From a virus: 28,850 bases of DNA. The notes beneath the pieces are model-generated. The model was not told where the DNA came from. It did no database searches and saw only the letters and a list, made by a program, of their open reading frames with translations. This document shows, piece after piece, positions 12,876 through 21,458 of the stretch (positions are counted from its first letter, which is position 1; every line of letters starts with the position of its first letter). Where the stretch lies: positions 1 to 28,850 of IMG/VR virus record IMGVR_UViG_3300030098_002683. The stretch is one strand, 5' to 3'. A program made the translations under genes and the position numbers.

Positions 12876-13417
12876 TCTATATACCATTTCCTGATAAAAA
12901 GTACAACATAATTTATGCTGATCCGCCTTGGAATTATAAAGTTTGGTCAGCTAAAGGCACAGGCAGAAGTGCAGAACAGCATTATTCTACAATGACACTC
13001 AAAGACATACAAGATATGCCCATACAAGATATTGCAGATAATAATTGTATTCTATTTATGTGGGTAACTTATCCATTATTAGAAGATAGTTTTAAAGTTT
13101 TGAAATCTTGGGGTTTTACTTATAAAACTGTTGCTTTTACTTGGGTAAAAAAGAATAAAAAAGCAGATAGTTGGTTTTGGGGATTAGGTCATTGGACTAG
13201 AGCCAACGCTGAAATATGTATTTTAGCAACTCAAGGAAAAATAAAAAGACAATCGGCTAAAGTCCACCAAATAATTGATGAAAGAATACAAGAACACTCA
13301 AAGAAGCCAGACATTGTAAGAGATAAAATTGTTCAATTAGTAGGGGATTTACCACGCATAGAATTGTTTGCCAGACAATCTTATAAGGGTTGGGATAGTT
13401 GGGGAAATGAAATTTAA
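12872..13417 (+). CDS. MT-A70 family N6-adenine DNA methyltransferase
   Basis: 181 residues from ATG 12872, coupled to the upstream stop (AATGA). The DPPW motif (17-20) follows YNIIYA, and MWVTYPLLEDSFKVLKSWGF, NAEICILATQGK and the end DLPRIELFARQSYKGWDSWG are typical of the MT-A70 group that methylates adenine. No restriction partner is present, so this is a solitary phage enzyme, likely protecting DNA from host nucleases or marking it. Six of nine Thr codons are ACT, whereas neighbours strongly prefer ACA, and the gene lies between direct repeats. Both point to later acquisition. Confidence 0.88.
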   Translation: MIYIPFPDKKYNIIYADPPWNYKVWSAKGTGRSAEQHYSTMTLKDIQDMPIQDIADNNCILFMWVTYPLLEDSFKVLKSWGFTYKTVAFTWVKKNKKADSWFWGLGHWTRANAEICILATQGKIKRQSAKVHQIIDERIQEHSKKPDIVRDKIVQLVGDLPRIELFARQSYKGWDSWGNEI

Positions 13418-13424
13418 ACTATAA

Positions 13425-13459
13425 TCATGGTTAGAAGATTTAGATAAGAAAGAAGAAGA
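13425..13459 (+). repeat. Direct repeat, right copy, flanking the methyltransferase gene
   Basis: Matches 12837-12871 at 34 of 35 positions. The frame that reads WLEDLDKKEEE here is preceded by a stop at 13422-13424, so this copy is a remnant without its own start. Its TAA (13461-13463) still overlaps the ATG of the next small gene. Confidence 0.9.
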
Positions 13460-13462
13460 GTA

Positions 13463-13549
13463 ATGTATTGGTTTGATAACCCTATTATGGACGATTTAGA
13501 TGATGAATTGCCCAAAAATTCCGAAAATGCCGACCTAAAAAAAGAATAA
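13463..13549 (+). CDS. 28-residue acidic small protein before terminase
   Basis: ATG 13463 overlaps the stop of the repeat remnant, with AAGAAGAAGAG as a weak purine-rich site. Its TAA overlaps the terminase large ATG at 13549. The product begins MYWFDNPIMDDLDDELP and ends ADLKKE. Its likely value is translational coupling into the terminase gene. Whether the peptide itself has a role is unknown. Confidence 0.45.
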   Translation: MYWFDNPIMDDLDDELPKNSENADLKKE

Positions 13550-14817
13550 TGGACACAGATTTAAAAAATGTTGGCCTAAATAAAAAATATGTAGTTAAAT
13601 TACCAGAATTACATGAGGGTCAGAAAACAGTTGCACAATCTAATGCAAGATTTAAGGTGTTATCAGCAGGTCGTAGGTGGGGTAAAACAAGACTTGGTGT
13701 TTGGTTATGTTTAGAAAAAGCATGGAAAGGTGGCCGTGCATGGTGGATTGCACCAACATATGCTATGGCATTAGAGGGTTGGAAAGATTTAAGAAATATT
13801 GGTATTGAATATGGTACCTTAATTAAAGAATCAGAAAAAACAGTAATTATGCCAACAGGTGGTAGTGTATCGATCAGATCGGCAGACAATCCAGATAGGT
13901 TGAGAGGTGCAGGACTTGATTTTGTAGTTTTAGACGAGTGTGCATTTATGAAACCAAATGTATGGGCAGAGGTGGTAAGACCAACATTGACTGAAAGACA
14001 GGGTGGTGCATTATTTATTTCAACACCAAAAGGTTTCAATTGGTTTGAAGAATTGTACAATAAATCAGAATCATTAGATGATTGGGAAAGGTGGCAGTTA
14101 CCAACAAAAACAAACCCATTTGTACCATTATCTGAATTAGATATTGCAAAAGAAGAAATAGGTACATATCTATATTCACAAGAATATGAGGCCAAGTTTG
14201 TAGAATTTACAGGTGGTATATTTAAAGAAGATTGGATAAAAACATTTACCAAAGACACAGTAAGATTCATGAATAATGCAGGTTATTATGAAGAACGCAT
14301 ACAGTATGATCTTGGTACAGAAAAGGTTTTTGATATAGATTGCCAGAAATTTGCAACTGTTGATCTTGCAACATCAACAAGACAGACTGCTGATTACACA
14401 GTTATTGCATGTTTTGCAAAAACAGAAAATAATAAATTAATTCTTATCGATATGGTAAGAGAACGATTAGAGGGTCCAGATATTGTACCAAAGATAAAAC
14501 AAAAAGTATTGGAACATGGTTTGTCTTATGTTGGTATCGAAAGAGCAGGGTATCAATTATCACTTATACAAATTGCAAGAAGAGAGGGCTTGATTGTAAA
14601 AGAATTAAGACCAGACAAAGATAAAGTCAGTAGGGCATTACCATTATCTGCGTTTATGGAAGGCGGATCAATGTTTTTAAATTCAGCAAACATGCACTAT
14701 GATGATTTGAAAAGAGAATTATTGCAATTTCCAGAGAGTGAACATGATGACATGGTAGACGCACTTGCATACGGCGTTTTGGAAATACGAAATAAAAATA
14801 GATATATAGCTTATTAG
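13549..14817 (+). CDS. Terminase large subunit
   Basis: 422 residues from ATG 13549. The ATPase domain has Walker A GRRWGKT (41-47) and Walker B VVLDE (126-130), with FISTPKG at 154-160 as the coupling motif. The nuclease domain shows FATVDLA with Asp270, a central acidic region and SEHDDMVDALAYG (397-409), which supplies the last acidic residues. The enzyme pumps DNA into the prohead and cuts it. Length is usual. Translation is coupled to the 28-residue gene. It is followed by about 100 non-coding bases with a structured leader. Confidence 0.95.
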   Translation: MDTDLKNVGLNKKYVVKLPELHEGQKTVAQSNARFKVLSAGRRWGKTRLGVWLCLEKAWKGGRAWWIAPTYAMALEGWKDLRNIGIEYGTLIKESEKTVIMPTGGSVSIRSADNPDRLRGAGLDFVVLDECAFMKPNVWAEVVRPTLTERQGGALFISTPKGFNWFEELYNKSESLDDWERWQLPTKTNPFVPLSELDIAKEEIGTYLYSQEYEAKFVEFTGGIFKEDWIKTFTKDTVRFMNNAGYYEERIQYDLGTEKVFDIDCQKFATVDLATSTRQTADYTVIACFAKTENNKLILIDMVRERLEGPDIVPKIKQKVLEHGLSYVGIERAGYQLSLIQIARREGLIVKELRPDKDKVSRALPLSAFMEGGSMFLNSANMHYDDLKRELLQFPESEHDDMVDALAYGVLEIRNKNRYIAY

Positions 14818-14863
14818 GTTGCTAATTTTTATGTATTATGGTAGTAGAAAAAGTTTGGTCAAA

Positions 14864-14913
14864 AGCAAGTTAGTTTTTAGGTGCGTTTCTAACTTGCTGG
14901 CGACCTAGAAAGG
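14864..14913 (+). promoter_or_regulatory. Candidate H-type pseudoknot over the portal ribosome binding site
   Basis: AGCAAGTTAG (14864-14873) pairs perfectly with CTAACTTGCT (14889-14898). The loop contains AGGTGCG (14879-14885), which can pair with CGACCT (14901-14906) if one G bulges, giving a second stem and an H-type pseudoknot. The ribosome binding site GAAAGG (14908-14913) lies two bases downstream, so folding could limit access to it. The short gap 14818-14863 has no clear promoter. Confidence 0.5.
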
Positions 14914-14919
14914 TACACA

Positions 14920-16647
14920 TTGGCAGAAAGAAGATCATTTAGGGAAGTAGTCTTCGGTAACATAACCACAAGAGATACAAGAGAAAAAAGAATTAATTTT
15001 TTTAGAGAAGATCCAATTACACCAAGTAGTTTTATCATGGGTTACAATACCCTTGCAGGTAATTTTGATTTAAAAGATTTAGGCAACGGACAATCAAATA
15101 GTGCTGTAACAGCATGTTTACAGGTTTTAGGAACATCATTTTCAGAAGCAAACCTTATTGTAAAATCATTTGATAGTGACGGTGAAGAACAAATAATTTT
15201 TAACCACCCACTTGAAATTTTAATGGAAAGACCAAACCCATTTATGAGTGGTGAGGTTGTGCAACAATATATAATTAATGCATTACATGTATTCGGTGAT
15301 GCATATCTGTTAAAAGAAAAAAATAATACAGGTCAAGTTACAGCATTGTACCCATTAATACCAGATAGGGTTTCTGCAAAAGGTACAGAAGAACAACTAA
15401 TAACAAATTATGAATATGCAATGGACGATAGAAAATTAATAATTGATCGATCTGATATGATACATTTTAGATTAGGTCTAGACCCAACAAATCATAAACA
15501 AGGTTATGCACCACTTCAAACTGTATTAAGAGAGATTTTCGGTGATGAGGCGGCAGGTCAATTATCAACTGCATTATTATCAAACAGTGGTGTTCCATCT
15601 GTAATTATTTCACCAAAAGATGATTTCACAATTTCTGCTGATGAATCAGATCAGATAAGTAAAACATACCAACAAAAGGTAGGTGGATCAAAAAGAGGAC
15701 AACCACTTGTTTTATCTGGGTCAATGACTGTTGAAAAAATGGCATTTAGTCCAAGTGAATTAGATATTGGAACATTAAGAAGAATACCAGAAGAAAGAGT
15801 TTCAGCAGTATTGGGTGTTCCTGCAATTCTTGCAGGTTTGGGCGCAGGTCTTGAAAGGGCAACCTATGCAAATGCAAGAATGCTTAGAGAATATTTTACA
15901 GAAAATAAATTAATACCATTATGGCGTATGGTTGCAACAGAATTAACATACCAATTATTACAGACAGATTATCAAAGTGAGAACATTGTAAAAGCCCAGT
16001 ATGATTTTTCTAATGTAAGGTCTTTACAATCTGATGAAGAAGATTTGTATAAAAGATTAAATATTGGTGTAAAAGGTGGTTGGATTTCTGTTGCAGAGGC
16101 AAGATCACAGGTTGGTTTACCAACAACTGATGAACAAGATGTATATTATGTTCCATTAAATGTTGTACCAACAAATGCAAAAACAATTCAACCAAAAGAA
16201 AACATGCAAGAAGAAGAACAATTAGAAACACAGGAAGATGTGCAAAATGAATTAGAAGAATCTGCATTTGTTATTGATGAAACCAAAATAATAAAAAAAG
16301 AGGGTGATGAGTTTTGTGTTTACAATGAAGAGGGTACAAGAAGATTTGGTTGTTATCCAACAAGAAAACTTGCAGAGGCACGATTAAGACAAATTCACAT
16401 GTTTGGCGATTCTCAATATGAAGAAGAGGAAGAAATTGATGATGTTGATACTGAATTTGAAGAAATAAAAGCAGAGGTTGGCAAAGATGAATTTACAACC
16501 ATTGAAGAAGCAAGAGAAAGGGCTGAAGAATTAGGTTGTTCTGGTACACATACCCATGATGATGACGGTAGATTAATTTATATGCCATGTTCAACACATA
16601 ATGAATATTTAGCAAGAATTGAAAATACTGAAGATGGCGACTCTTAG
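14920..16647 (+). CDS. HK97-type portal protein with two extra C-terminal modules
   Basis: 575 residues from TTG 14920, six bases after GAAAGG. Residues 30-410 are the portal fold: SAVTACLQVLGTSFSEANL, HPLEILMERPNPFMSG, ALHVFGDAYLLKE, YPLIPDRV, DMIHFRLG and RIPEERVSAVLGVPAILAGL are typical. It forms the dodecameric DNA gate. Residues 457-497 (FCVYNEEGTRRFGCYPTRKLAEARLRQI) and 525-566 (ARERAEELGCSGTHTHDD...YMPCSTHNEYLAR) are two small Cys/His-bearing modules seen in proteins near portals in other phages. They are unusual here as fusions and may bind metal. Confidence 0.9.
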   Translation: MAERRSFREVVFGNITTRDTREKRINFFREDPITPSSFIMGYNTLAGNFDLKDLGNGQSNSAVTACLQVLGTSFSEANLIVKSFDSDGEEQIIFNHPLEILMERPNPFMSGEVVQQYIINALHVFGDAYLLKEKNNTGQVTALYPLIPDRVSAKGTEEQLITNYEYAMDDRKLIIDRSDMIHFRLGLDPTNHKQGYAPLQTVLREIFGDEAAGQLSTALLSNSGVPSVIISPKDDFTISADESDQISKTYQQKVGGSKRGQPLVLSGSMTVEKMAFSPSELDIGTLRRIPEERVSAVLGVPAILAGLGAGLERATYANARMLREYFTENKLIPLWRMVATELTYQLLQTDYQSENIVKAQYDFSNVRSLQSDEEDLYKRLNIGVKGGWISVAEARSQVGLPTTDEQDVYYVPLNVVPTNAKTIQPKENMQEEEQLETQEDVQNELEESAFVIDETKIIKKEGDEFCVYNEEGTRRFGCYPTRKLAEARLRQIHMFGDSQYEEEEEIDDVDTEFEEIKAEVGKDEFTTIEEARERAEELGCSGTHTHDDDGRLIYMPCSTHNEYLARIENTEDGDS

Positions 16648-18487
16648 TGAAATATCGGTTGGCGATACTGTAAGTTGGTCCATACCGAAAGACCCAGACC
16701 CACCGAGTACAGTTCATGGTGTTATTACATCAATAAACAGAGATGAAGAAACCGCAAACATGCGTGTTTGGTCTATAAACGAAGATGGCTCACACGATCA
16801 AACAGATAGAACGGTTACACAACCAGTTTCTAAATTAAGAATCATTAAAGATTTCAGAGAAGAAAAACAGGTTAGTGCAAGAATCGAAAGAATACTTAGA
16901 GATAAGGTAGAAGCACATAATGATAAAAACCCAAGGCATAGGGCAACACTTAGAATGCTTGAAGCAGTATTTAGAAGAGGTGTTGGTGCATATAGAACAA
17001 ACCCTGCATCTGTAAGAGGTAATGTAAGATCTGCCGACCAATGGGCTTTGGCCAGAGTGAATGCCTTTATGACTGGTCTTAGAACAGGTAGATTTCCAAG
17101 AACAGCATTCGATAGGGATTTATTACCAAGATCACACCCACTTTCAAGTAAAAAAAATTATAAGGCACCTTATGATGATTTAGATTTTACAATACCACAG
17201 GGTGCAAAAGAAGAGGCAAGACGAGCATTAGATTGGGTTTCTGAATTTAATAGAGGTGGTACATCTGTTGGTAGGGGTACAGCTAGGTATTTATTATCAA
17301 ATACAATTGCAAGTCCAAATAAGGTAAGACAGATTGCAAGATATTTTCCAAGGCATGAAATTGATAAGAGGGCAGAGGGTTATAGACCGGGTGAAGATGG
17401 ATATCCTAGTAATGGTCGTATTGCATGGGCATTATGGGGTGGTGAGGCAGGTAAATCTTGGTCTAATAAATTAGTTAAAGGTATGAACATAAGAGACGAA
17501 AAAACAAATTCAGTTACAGAAATGGTTATAAGAAAATCAAGATTAAAACAACTAGAAAAAAAAGAAAGATTAGAGAGATTTAACAATCAAGAAATAAAAG
17601 ATATATTATGGAAAAATTATGATTCATTACTTAGAAATTGGGATCTTACGTTAGGTGTTGAATATTACAAACTTTTTACAGAACAAAACAAAGTAATAAA
17701 TGAATTTATAAAAAATAATTCTTTAACAACTGTTGGTAATTTAACAATATTAAATAACCTTATAGATAACCAGACTATCAAATGGTCTGCTGATCTTTAT
17801 GATTTATATTTATCAATGACAACCGATTTTGGTTTTAACCAAATAGAAATACTTTTACCAGAAGAATTTAAATTTACTGAAGAAGAACAAGAACAAATAC
17901 AAAGACAGAGAAGAAGAAAACCAAGACAAGAAGTGATTACAGAGGGTTTTTATCCATTGAGAGGTAGAAGAGGTGTACGAATACCAATTTCAGATTTTAG
18001 AAGAAACAGAACGGCCATTGATTTTGTAAGTAACAGATTAGATACTGTTTTACCAGATTTGGCAAAAACAACAAAAGATAGATTGAATCGTGATCTTAGA
18101 AGATCTGTAACAGAGGCCACCAATTTAGGTCTAAGAGGTAAAGATTTAGAAGATTATGTTGCTAATGGTATATCAGACGCATTAGGTAAAAAAAGATTAG
18201 GTCGTGCCTCAACGATAGCAAGAACAGAGGGTTTGGCATTATCACAATTCGGACAAGATTTAGCAGTAACACAATCTGGTTTAACATTAGAGAAAGAGTG
18301 GGTTGCAACAAGAGATGGTGTTACAAGAGATACACACAGATTGGCTGACGGACAAAGGATCAATAAAAATGGATTTTTTAGTGTTGGTGGCTATAATATG
18401 TTATATCCATCGGATAGTTCTGGTGGTGCGCCTGCAAATGAAACAATTAATTGCAGATGCACGGTAATATATCATGAGGTGTTATGA
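16634..18487 (+). CDS. Minor head protein: Tudor-like, two accessory domains and Mu gpF-type C-terminus
   Basis: 617 residues from ATG 16634; a TTG at 16619 would add five. Residues 1-72 resemble a DUF2945/Tudor-like beta barrel (VGDTVSWSI...VHGVITSI). Residues 80-180 (HRATLRMLEAVFRRGVGAY, ADQWALARVNAFMTGLRTGR, DLLPRSHPL) and 195-285 (RQIARYFPRHEIDKRAEGY, GEDGYPSNGRIAWALWGG) are recurrent phage accessory domains of unknown role. Residues 455-617 match the Mu gpF head morphogenesis domain, with ARTEGLALSQFG, DTHRLADGQ and the final NETINCRC. The gene overlaps portal and protease. Confidence 0.82.
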   Translation: MATLSEISVGDTVSWSIPKDPDPPSTVHGVITSINRDEETANMRVWSINEDGSHDQTDRTVTQPVSKLRIIKDFREEKQVSARIERILRDKVEAHNDKNPRHRATLRMLEAVFRRGVGAYRTNPASVRGNVRSADQWALARVNAFMTGLRTGRFPRTAFDRDLLPRSHPLSSKKNYKAPYDDLDFTIPQGAKEEARRALDWVSEFNRGGTSVGRGTARYLLSNTIASPNKVRQIARYFPRHEIDKRAEGYRPGEDGYPSNGRIAWALWGGEAGKSWSNKLVKGMNIRDEKTNSVTEMVIRKSRLKQLEKKERLERFNNQEIKDILWKNYDSLLRNWDLTLGVEYYKLFTEQNKVINEFIKNNSLTTVGNLTILNNLIDNQTIKWSADLYDLYLSMTTDFGFNQIEILLPEEFKFTEEEQEQIQRQRRRKPRQEVITEGFYPLRGRRGVRIPISDFRRNRTAIDFVSNRLDTVLPDLAKTTKDRLNRDLRRSVTEATNLGLRGKDLEDYVANGISDALGKKRLGRASTIARTEGLALSQFGQDLAVTQSGLTLEKEWVATRDGVTRDTHRLADGQRINKNGFFSVGGYNMLYPSDSSGGAPANETINCRCTVIYHEVL

Positions 18488-19278
18488 GTAAAGAATTTAA
18501 AAATATAGACGCAGTATTCAGTCAAGATGTTGAGGGAAAGGTAGAGGCCGTATTTTCTGTTTTTAATACAATAGATACAGACGGTGATGTTGTTCTACCT
18601 AATTCAATAAAATCAGGTTATGGCGAAAAAGGTGTTGCCATGGTTTGGGGTCATGATTGGAAAGATGTAATAGGCAGAGGTGAAATTACACAAGATAACG
18701 ATAAGGCAGTGTTCAAAGGTGAATTTATTATGGACACTGAAAGAGGTAGAGAGGCATACAATACTGTAAAAGCCATGGGTGATTTACAACAATGGTCATT
18801 TGGTTATGAGGTTGTTGATTCAGAAAAAGGCAAATTTCAAAAAGATAATGCAGAGGTTGATGTTAGATACCTAAAAGAATTAAAAGTTTGGGAAGTTTCA
18901 CCAGTGCTTGTTGGTGCAAATCAAGAAACATACACCATGGCTATTAAAGAACAAAAAGAAGAAGAAAAAGAAACCAAAGAAACTGGTAAAAAATTTACTG
19001 AAGAAATAGAAGAGGCACTTACTGCCTTGGTCTCGGTAACGCAAAGGGCTAAGGAGCTTACTGCCTTACGCCTACAAAAAGATAAAAAGTTATCGCAAGA
19101 GGCTTATGAGTCTATATCTGAATTACAAAGTGAAATACAAGATATTTATGATGATCTTGATAATTTACTTAATGTTGCAGCACCAGAACAAATTCAGTTA
19201 CCAGATGAAGAAGAGGTAGGCGATACAATTAAAAAAACGATTGAGATATTGACAAGTTTACAAACTGTTGATATTTAA
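18484..19278 (+). CDS. Prohead protease, HK97-type (S78), with acidic C-terminal extension
   Basis: 264 residues from ATG 18484, GAGGTG upstream, ATGA overlap with the minor head gene. Residues 10-155 show the S78 protease pattern: FSVFNTIDTDGDVVLPNS, WGHDW with His57, GEFIMDTERGREAYNTVK and QWSFGYEV with Ser105, then LKVWEVSPVLVGANQETY. It matures the capsid. Residues 155-264 are a charged coiled coil that may act as an internal scaffold, since no separate scaffold gene is present; the capsid protein also has its own N-terminal delta-like domain. Confidence 0.9.
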   Translation: MSKEFKNIDAVFSQDVEGKVEAVFSVFNTIDTDGDVVLPNSIKSGYGEKGVAMVWGHDWKDVIGRGEITQDNDKAVFKGEFIMDTERGREAYNTVKAMGDLQQWSFGYEVVDSEKGKFQKDNAEVDVRYLKELKVWEVSPVLVGANQETYTMAIKEQKEEEKETKETGKKFTEEIEEALTALVSVTQRAKELTALRLQKDKKLSQEAYESISELQSEIQDIYDDLDNLLNVAAPEQIQLPDEEEVGDTIKKTIEILTSLQTVDI

Positions 19279-19289
19279 GAAAGGTAATA

Positions 19290-20552
19290 ATGGCAAACAT
19301 TAAAACAATGGAGCAGGAATTACTTGAGTTAAGAGAAGGTACACTTAAAGAATTTAGTGAAGTTGAATCAACAGAAATGGATTCACAGAAACTAGAAGAG
19401 TGGAACAATCGTAATGAGAAAATGTCAGAATTGGTCGAAAAGATCAAAGAGGCTAAAAAATATGAGGCCGAAAAAGCTGACATGGAATCTGAAGTAGAAA
19501 AAGGTAAAGCAGTAGAGCCTAATGCAATTCATGCTGAGGTTAAAGAGGCACCAACAACTCTTGGACAAGAATTATTAGAATCAAAAGCATACCAAGCTTT
19601 TATGAAAGATGGACAAAAAAATATCTCATCAGAGCTTAAGTTTAACCCTGCGTATGAGTTTAAAACAACTCTTACAGAAACTGGATATCCACCTGCAGTA
19701 ACACGATCAGACTTGGTTGTGCCAACAGCAGTTAGAGATCCACAAAATGTTTTGGATTTAATTGATACAATTACAACAGATAATTTTCAATATAAATACC
19801 TAGAAGAAACAACATTTACAAATAACACTGCCGCAACTGCTGAAGGTGGTACCCTTGGTGAAAATGCATTAGCATTTACCGAGAGAACAGAAAACATCAG
19901 AAAGATTGGTGCTTTCTTACCAGTAACAGAAGAATTGCTTGCAGATGTAAGTGCTGTTCAAGGTTACTTAGATTCAAGACTAAGAACAATGGTTAACTTG
20001 GCAGTAACAGACCAGATTATGGCTGGATCAGGTGTTGCACCAAACTTAACTGGTATTTTAAATGCCTCTGGTATAAATACATTTGCCTTTGGTAGCTACT
20101 CTGGTGGCTTAAAAAGAATAGGGCAAATTTATGAAGCTATCACAGAAATACAAAAAGATAGTTTCTTAAACCCAGACGCAATTATTATGCACCCAAGTGA
20201 CTGGTACCAAGTCGTTACAGAAGTAGCTGATACATCTGGAACATCTGGTGCAGGATTCACACAGACCCAACCTCTATTTATTGGAGCAGGTCAATTTGGT
20301 GGTGCAGTTGGACAAACATTATGGGGTCTACCTGTAGTATTAGATACCACAAGACCAGCAGGTACAGCATTAGTTGGTGTATTTGGTGGAGGTCAAGCAA
20401 TTCATGTAGTTGCAAGACAAGGTATGGAAATTGCTATGAGTGATTCACACGATGCCAACTTTACAAAAGATATTATTGTTATGAAAGCAACTGTGAGATT
20501 AGGTCTACCGATCTATCGTGCAGCAGCTTTCTGTTCAATTACAGGTCTGTAA
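19290..20552 (+). CDS. Major capsid protein, HK97 fold
   Basis: 420 residues from ATG 19290 after AAGAAAGG. Residues 1-75 are a coiled-coil delta-like domain likely removed by the protease. The mature part has TTLTETGYPPAVTRSDLVVPT, VLDLIDTITTDNFQYKYLEE, ENIRKIGAFLPVTEELLADV, LAVTDQIMAGSG and AIIMHPSDWYQVV, all typical of HK97-type capsids. The order protease then capsid, then neck genes is as expected. A strong hairpin follows the stop. Confidence 0.94.
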   Translation: MANIKTMEQELLELREGTLKEFSEVESTEMDSQKLEEWNNRNEKMSELVEKIKEAKKYEAEKADMESEVEKGKAVEPNAIHAEVKEAPTTLGQELLESKAYQAFMKDGQKNISSELKFNPAYEFKTTLTETGYPPAVTRSDLVVPTAVRDPQNVLDLIDTITTDNFQYKYLEETTFTNNTAATAEGGTLGENALAFTERTENIRKIGAFLPVTEELLADVSAVQGYLDSRLRTMVNLAVTDQIMAGSGVAPNLTGILNASGINTFAFGSYSGGLKRIGQIYEAITEIQKDSFLNPDAIIMHPSDWYQVVTEVADTSGTSGAGFTQTQPLFIGAGQFGGAVGQTLWGLPVVLDTTRPAGTALVGVFGGGQAIHVVARQGMEIAMSDSHDANFTKDIIVMKATVRLGLPIYRAAAFCSITGL

Positions 20553-20573
20553 AGACTAGTTGAAAAATGGTTT

Positions 20574-20599
20574 TGGGTCATCATGAATTTGGTGACCCA
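20574..20599 (+). other. Stem-loop after the capsid gene
   Basis: TGGGTCATCA (20574-20583) pairs with TGGTGACCCA (20590-20599) over 10 bases with one G-U pair and a TGAATT loop. No T-run follows. It lies between the capsid stop and the GAAAGG of the next gene, so it could stabilise capsid mRNA 3' ends or reduce downstream expression. Confidence 0.6.
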
Positions 20600-20617
20600 T
20601 TTACCAGAAAGGATAAA

Positions 20618-20806
20618 ATGAAGTTAAAAAAACATGTTTGGATAAATGAAGATGGTGATATTAAAGAAACCACAGGTGATTTACCAAAAGGTTGGAAAAA
20701 AGGTAAATTATTAGGTGCAACAGGTCAAGAGATCACTGACGCACAAGGTAAAGAGTGGGGTCTTTCTTCAAAGGCAAAACAACCAAAAGAAAATAAAAGT
20801 AAATAA
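20618..20806 (+). CDS. 62-residue hypothetical protein after capsid
   Basis: ATG 20618 is chosen because GAAAGGATAAA lies directly before it; the longer frame from 20567 would run through the hairpin. The product is very basic (MKLKKHVWINEDGDIKETTG, LPKGWKKGKLLGATG, ending QPKENKSK). The position between capsid and connector suggests a small virion or assembly protein. No family recognised. Confidence 0.6.
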   Translation: MKLKKHVWINEDGDIKETTGDLPKGWKKGKLLGATGQEITDAQGKEWGLSSKAKQPKENKSK

Positions 20807-20819
20807 ATAAGGTTTTAAC

Positions 20820-21458
20820 ATGGCAACAGCAGGTTATATATCGGCTGCCGATTTAAAGGCATATATTGGCCTATCAGGTAGTGGACAAGATACAAACATT
20901 TCTAATGCCATTCTTGGTGCTTCAAGACAAATTGATAGATATTGTGGAAGAAGATTTTGGCAAGATTCATCTGCACAGGTAAAAACATTTACACCGATAA
21001 GCAATTTGTTTTTAGATACACCAGATATTTCAACAACAACTGGTTTGATTGTTAAATTAGATACAACAGATAATGGGTCTTATGATAAGACACTAACAAT
21101 TAATACTGATTTTATAGTTACACCAACAAACCCTAAAACACTTGGTACAGGTGCAGGTGAACATTTTCCATTCACACAAATAAGAATTTTAAATACAAGA
21201 TCAAGTGAAAGATTTGATCCAGATATTATAAATAATGTTCAGATAACAGCAAAATATGGATTTGCAATGGTACCAGAGGCCATAGAACAGGCAACAAGAA
21301 TACAGGCATTAAGGTTATTTAAGAGAAAAGATACACCATTTAATGTTTTTGGTAATGCAGAAACAGGTACAACAGAATTATTTAGTAAATTTGATCCAGA
21401 CGCATTAAATTTACTAAAAGATTTTAAGAAAATGGATCTTGTAGGCCAAGTTCTTTAA
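20820..21458 (+). CDS. Head-tail connector / adaptor protein (gp6-like)
   Basis: 212 residues from ATG 20820 with AAGG upstream. The start YISAADLKAYIGLSGSGQDT, then ISNAILGASRQIDRYCGRRFW, is the helical beginning shared by HK97 gp6-type and related head-completion proteins, followed by a beta-rich middle and a helical end (PEAIEQATRIQALRLFKR). It would sit below the portal. Order relative to capsid and gp10-like gene fits. Confidence 0.75.
   Translation: MATAGYISAADLKAYIGLSGSGQDTNISNAILGASRQIDRYCGRRFWQDSSAQVKTFTPISNLFLDTPDISTTTGLIVKLDTTDNGSYDKTLTINTDFIVTPTNPKTLGTGAGEHFPFTQIRILNTRSSERFDPDIINNVQITAKYGFAMVPEAIEQATRIQALRLFKRKDTPFNVFGNAETGTTELFSKFDPDALNLLKDFKKMDLVGQVL

Noticed and set aside
13420-13425. 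TATAAT box before the right repeat as a promoter for terminase
   Set aside because: The nearest -35-like sequence is at 15 bases and poor; the bases are within the join between the methyltransferase gene and the repeat, so chance is likely.
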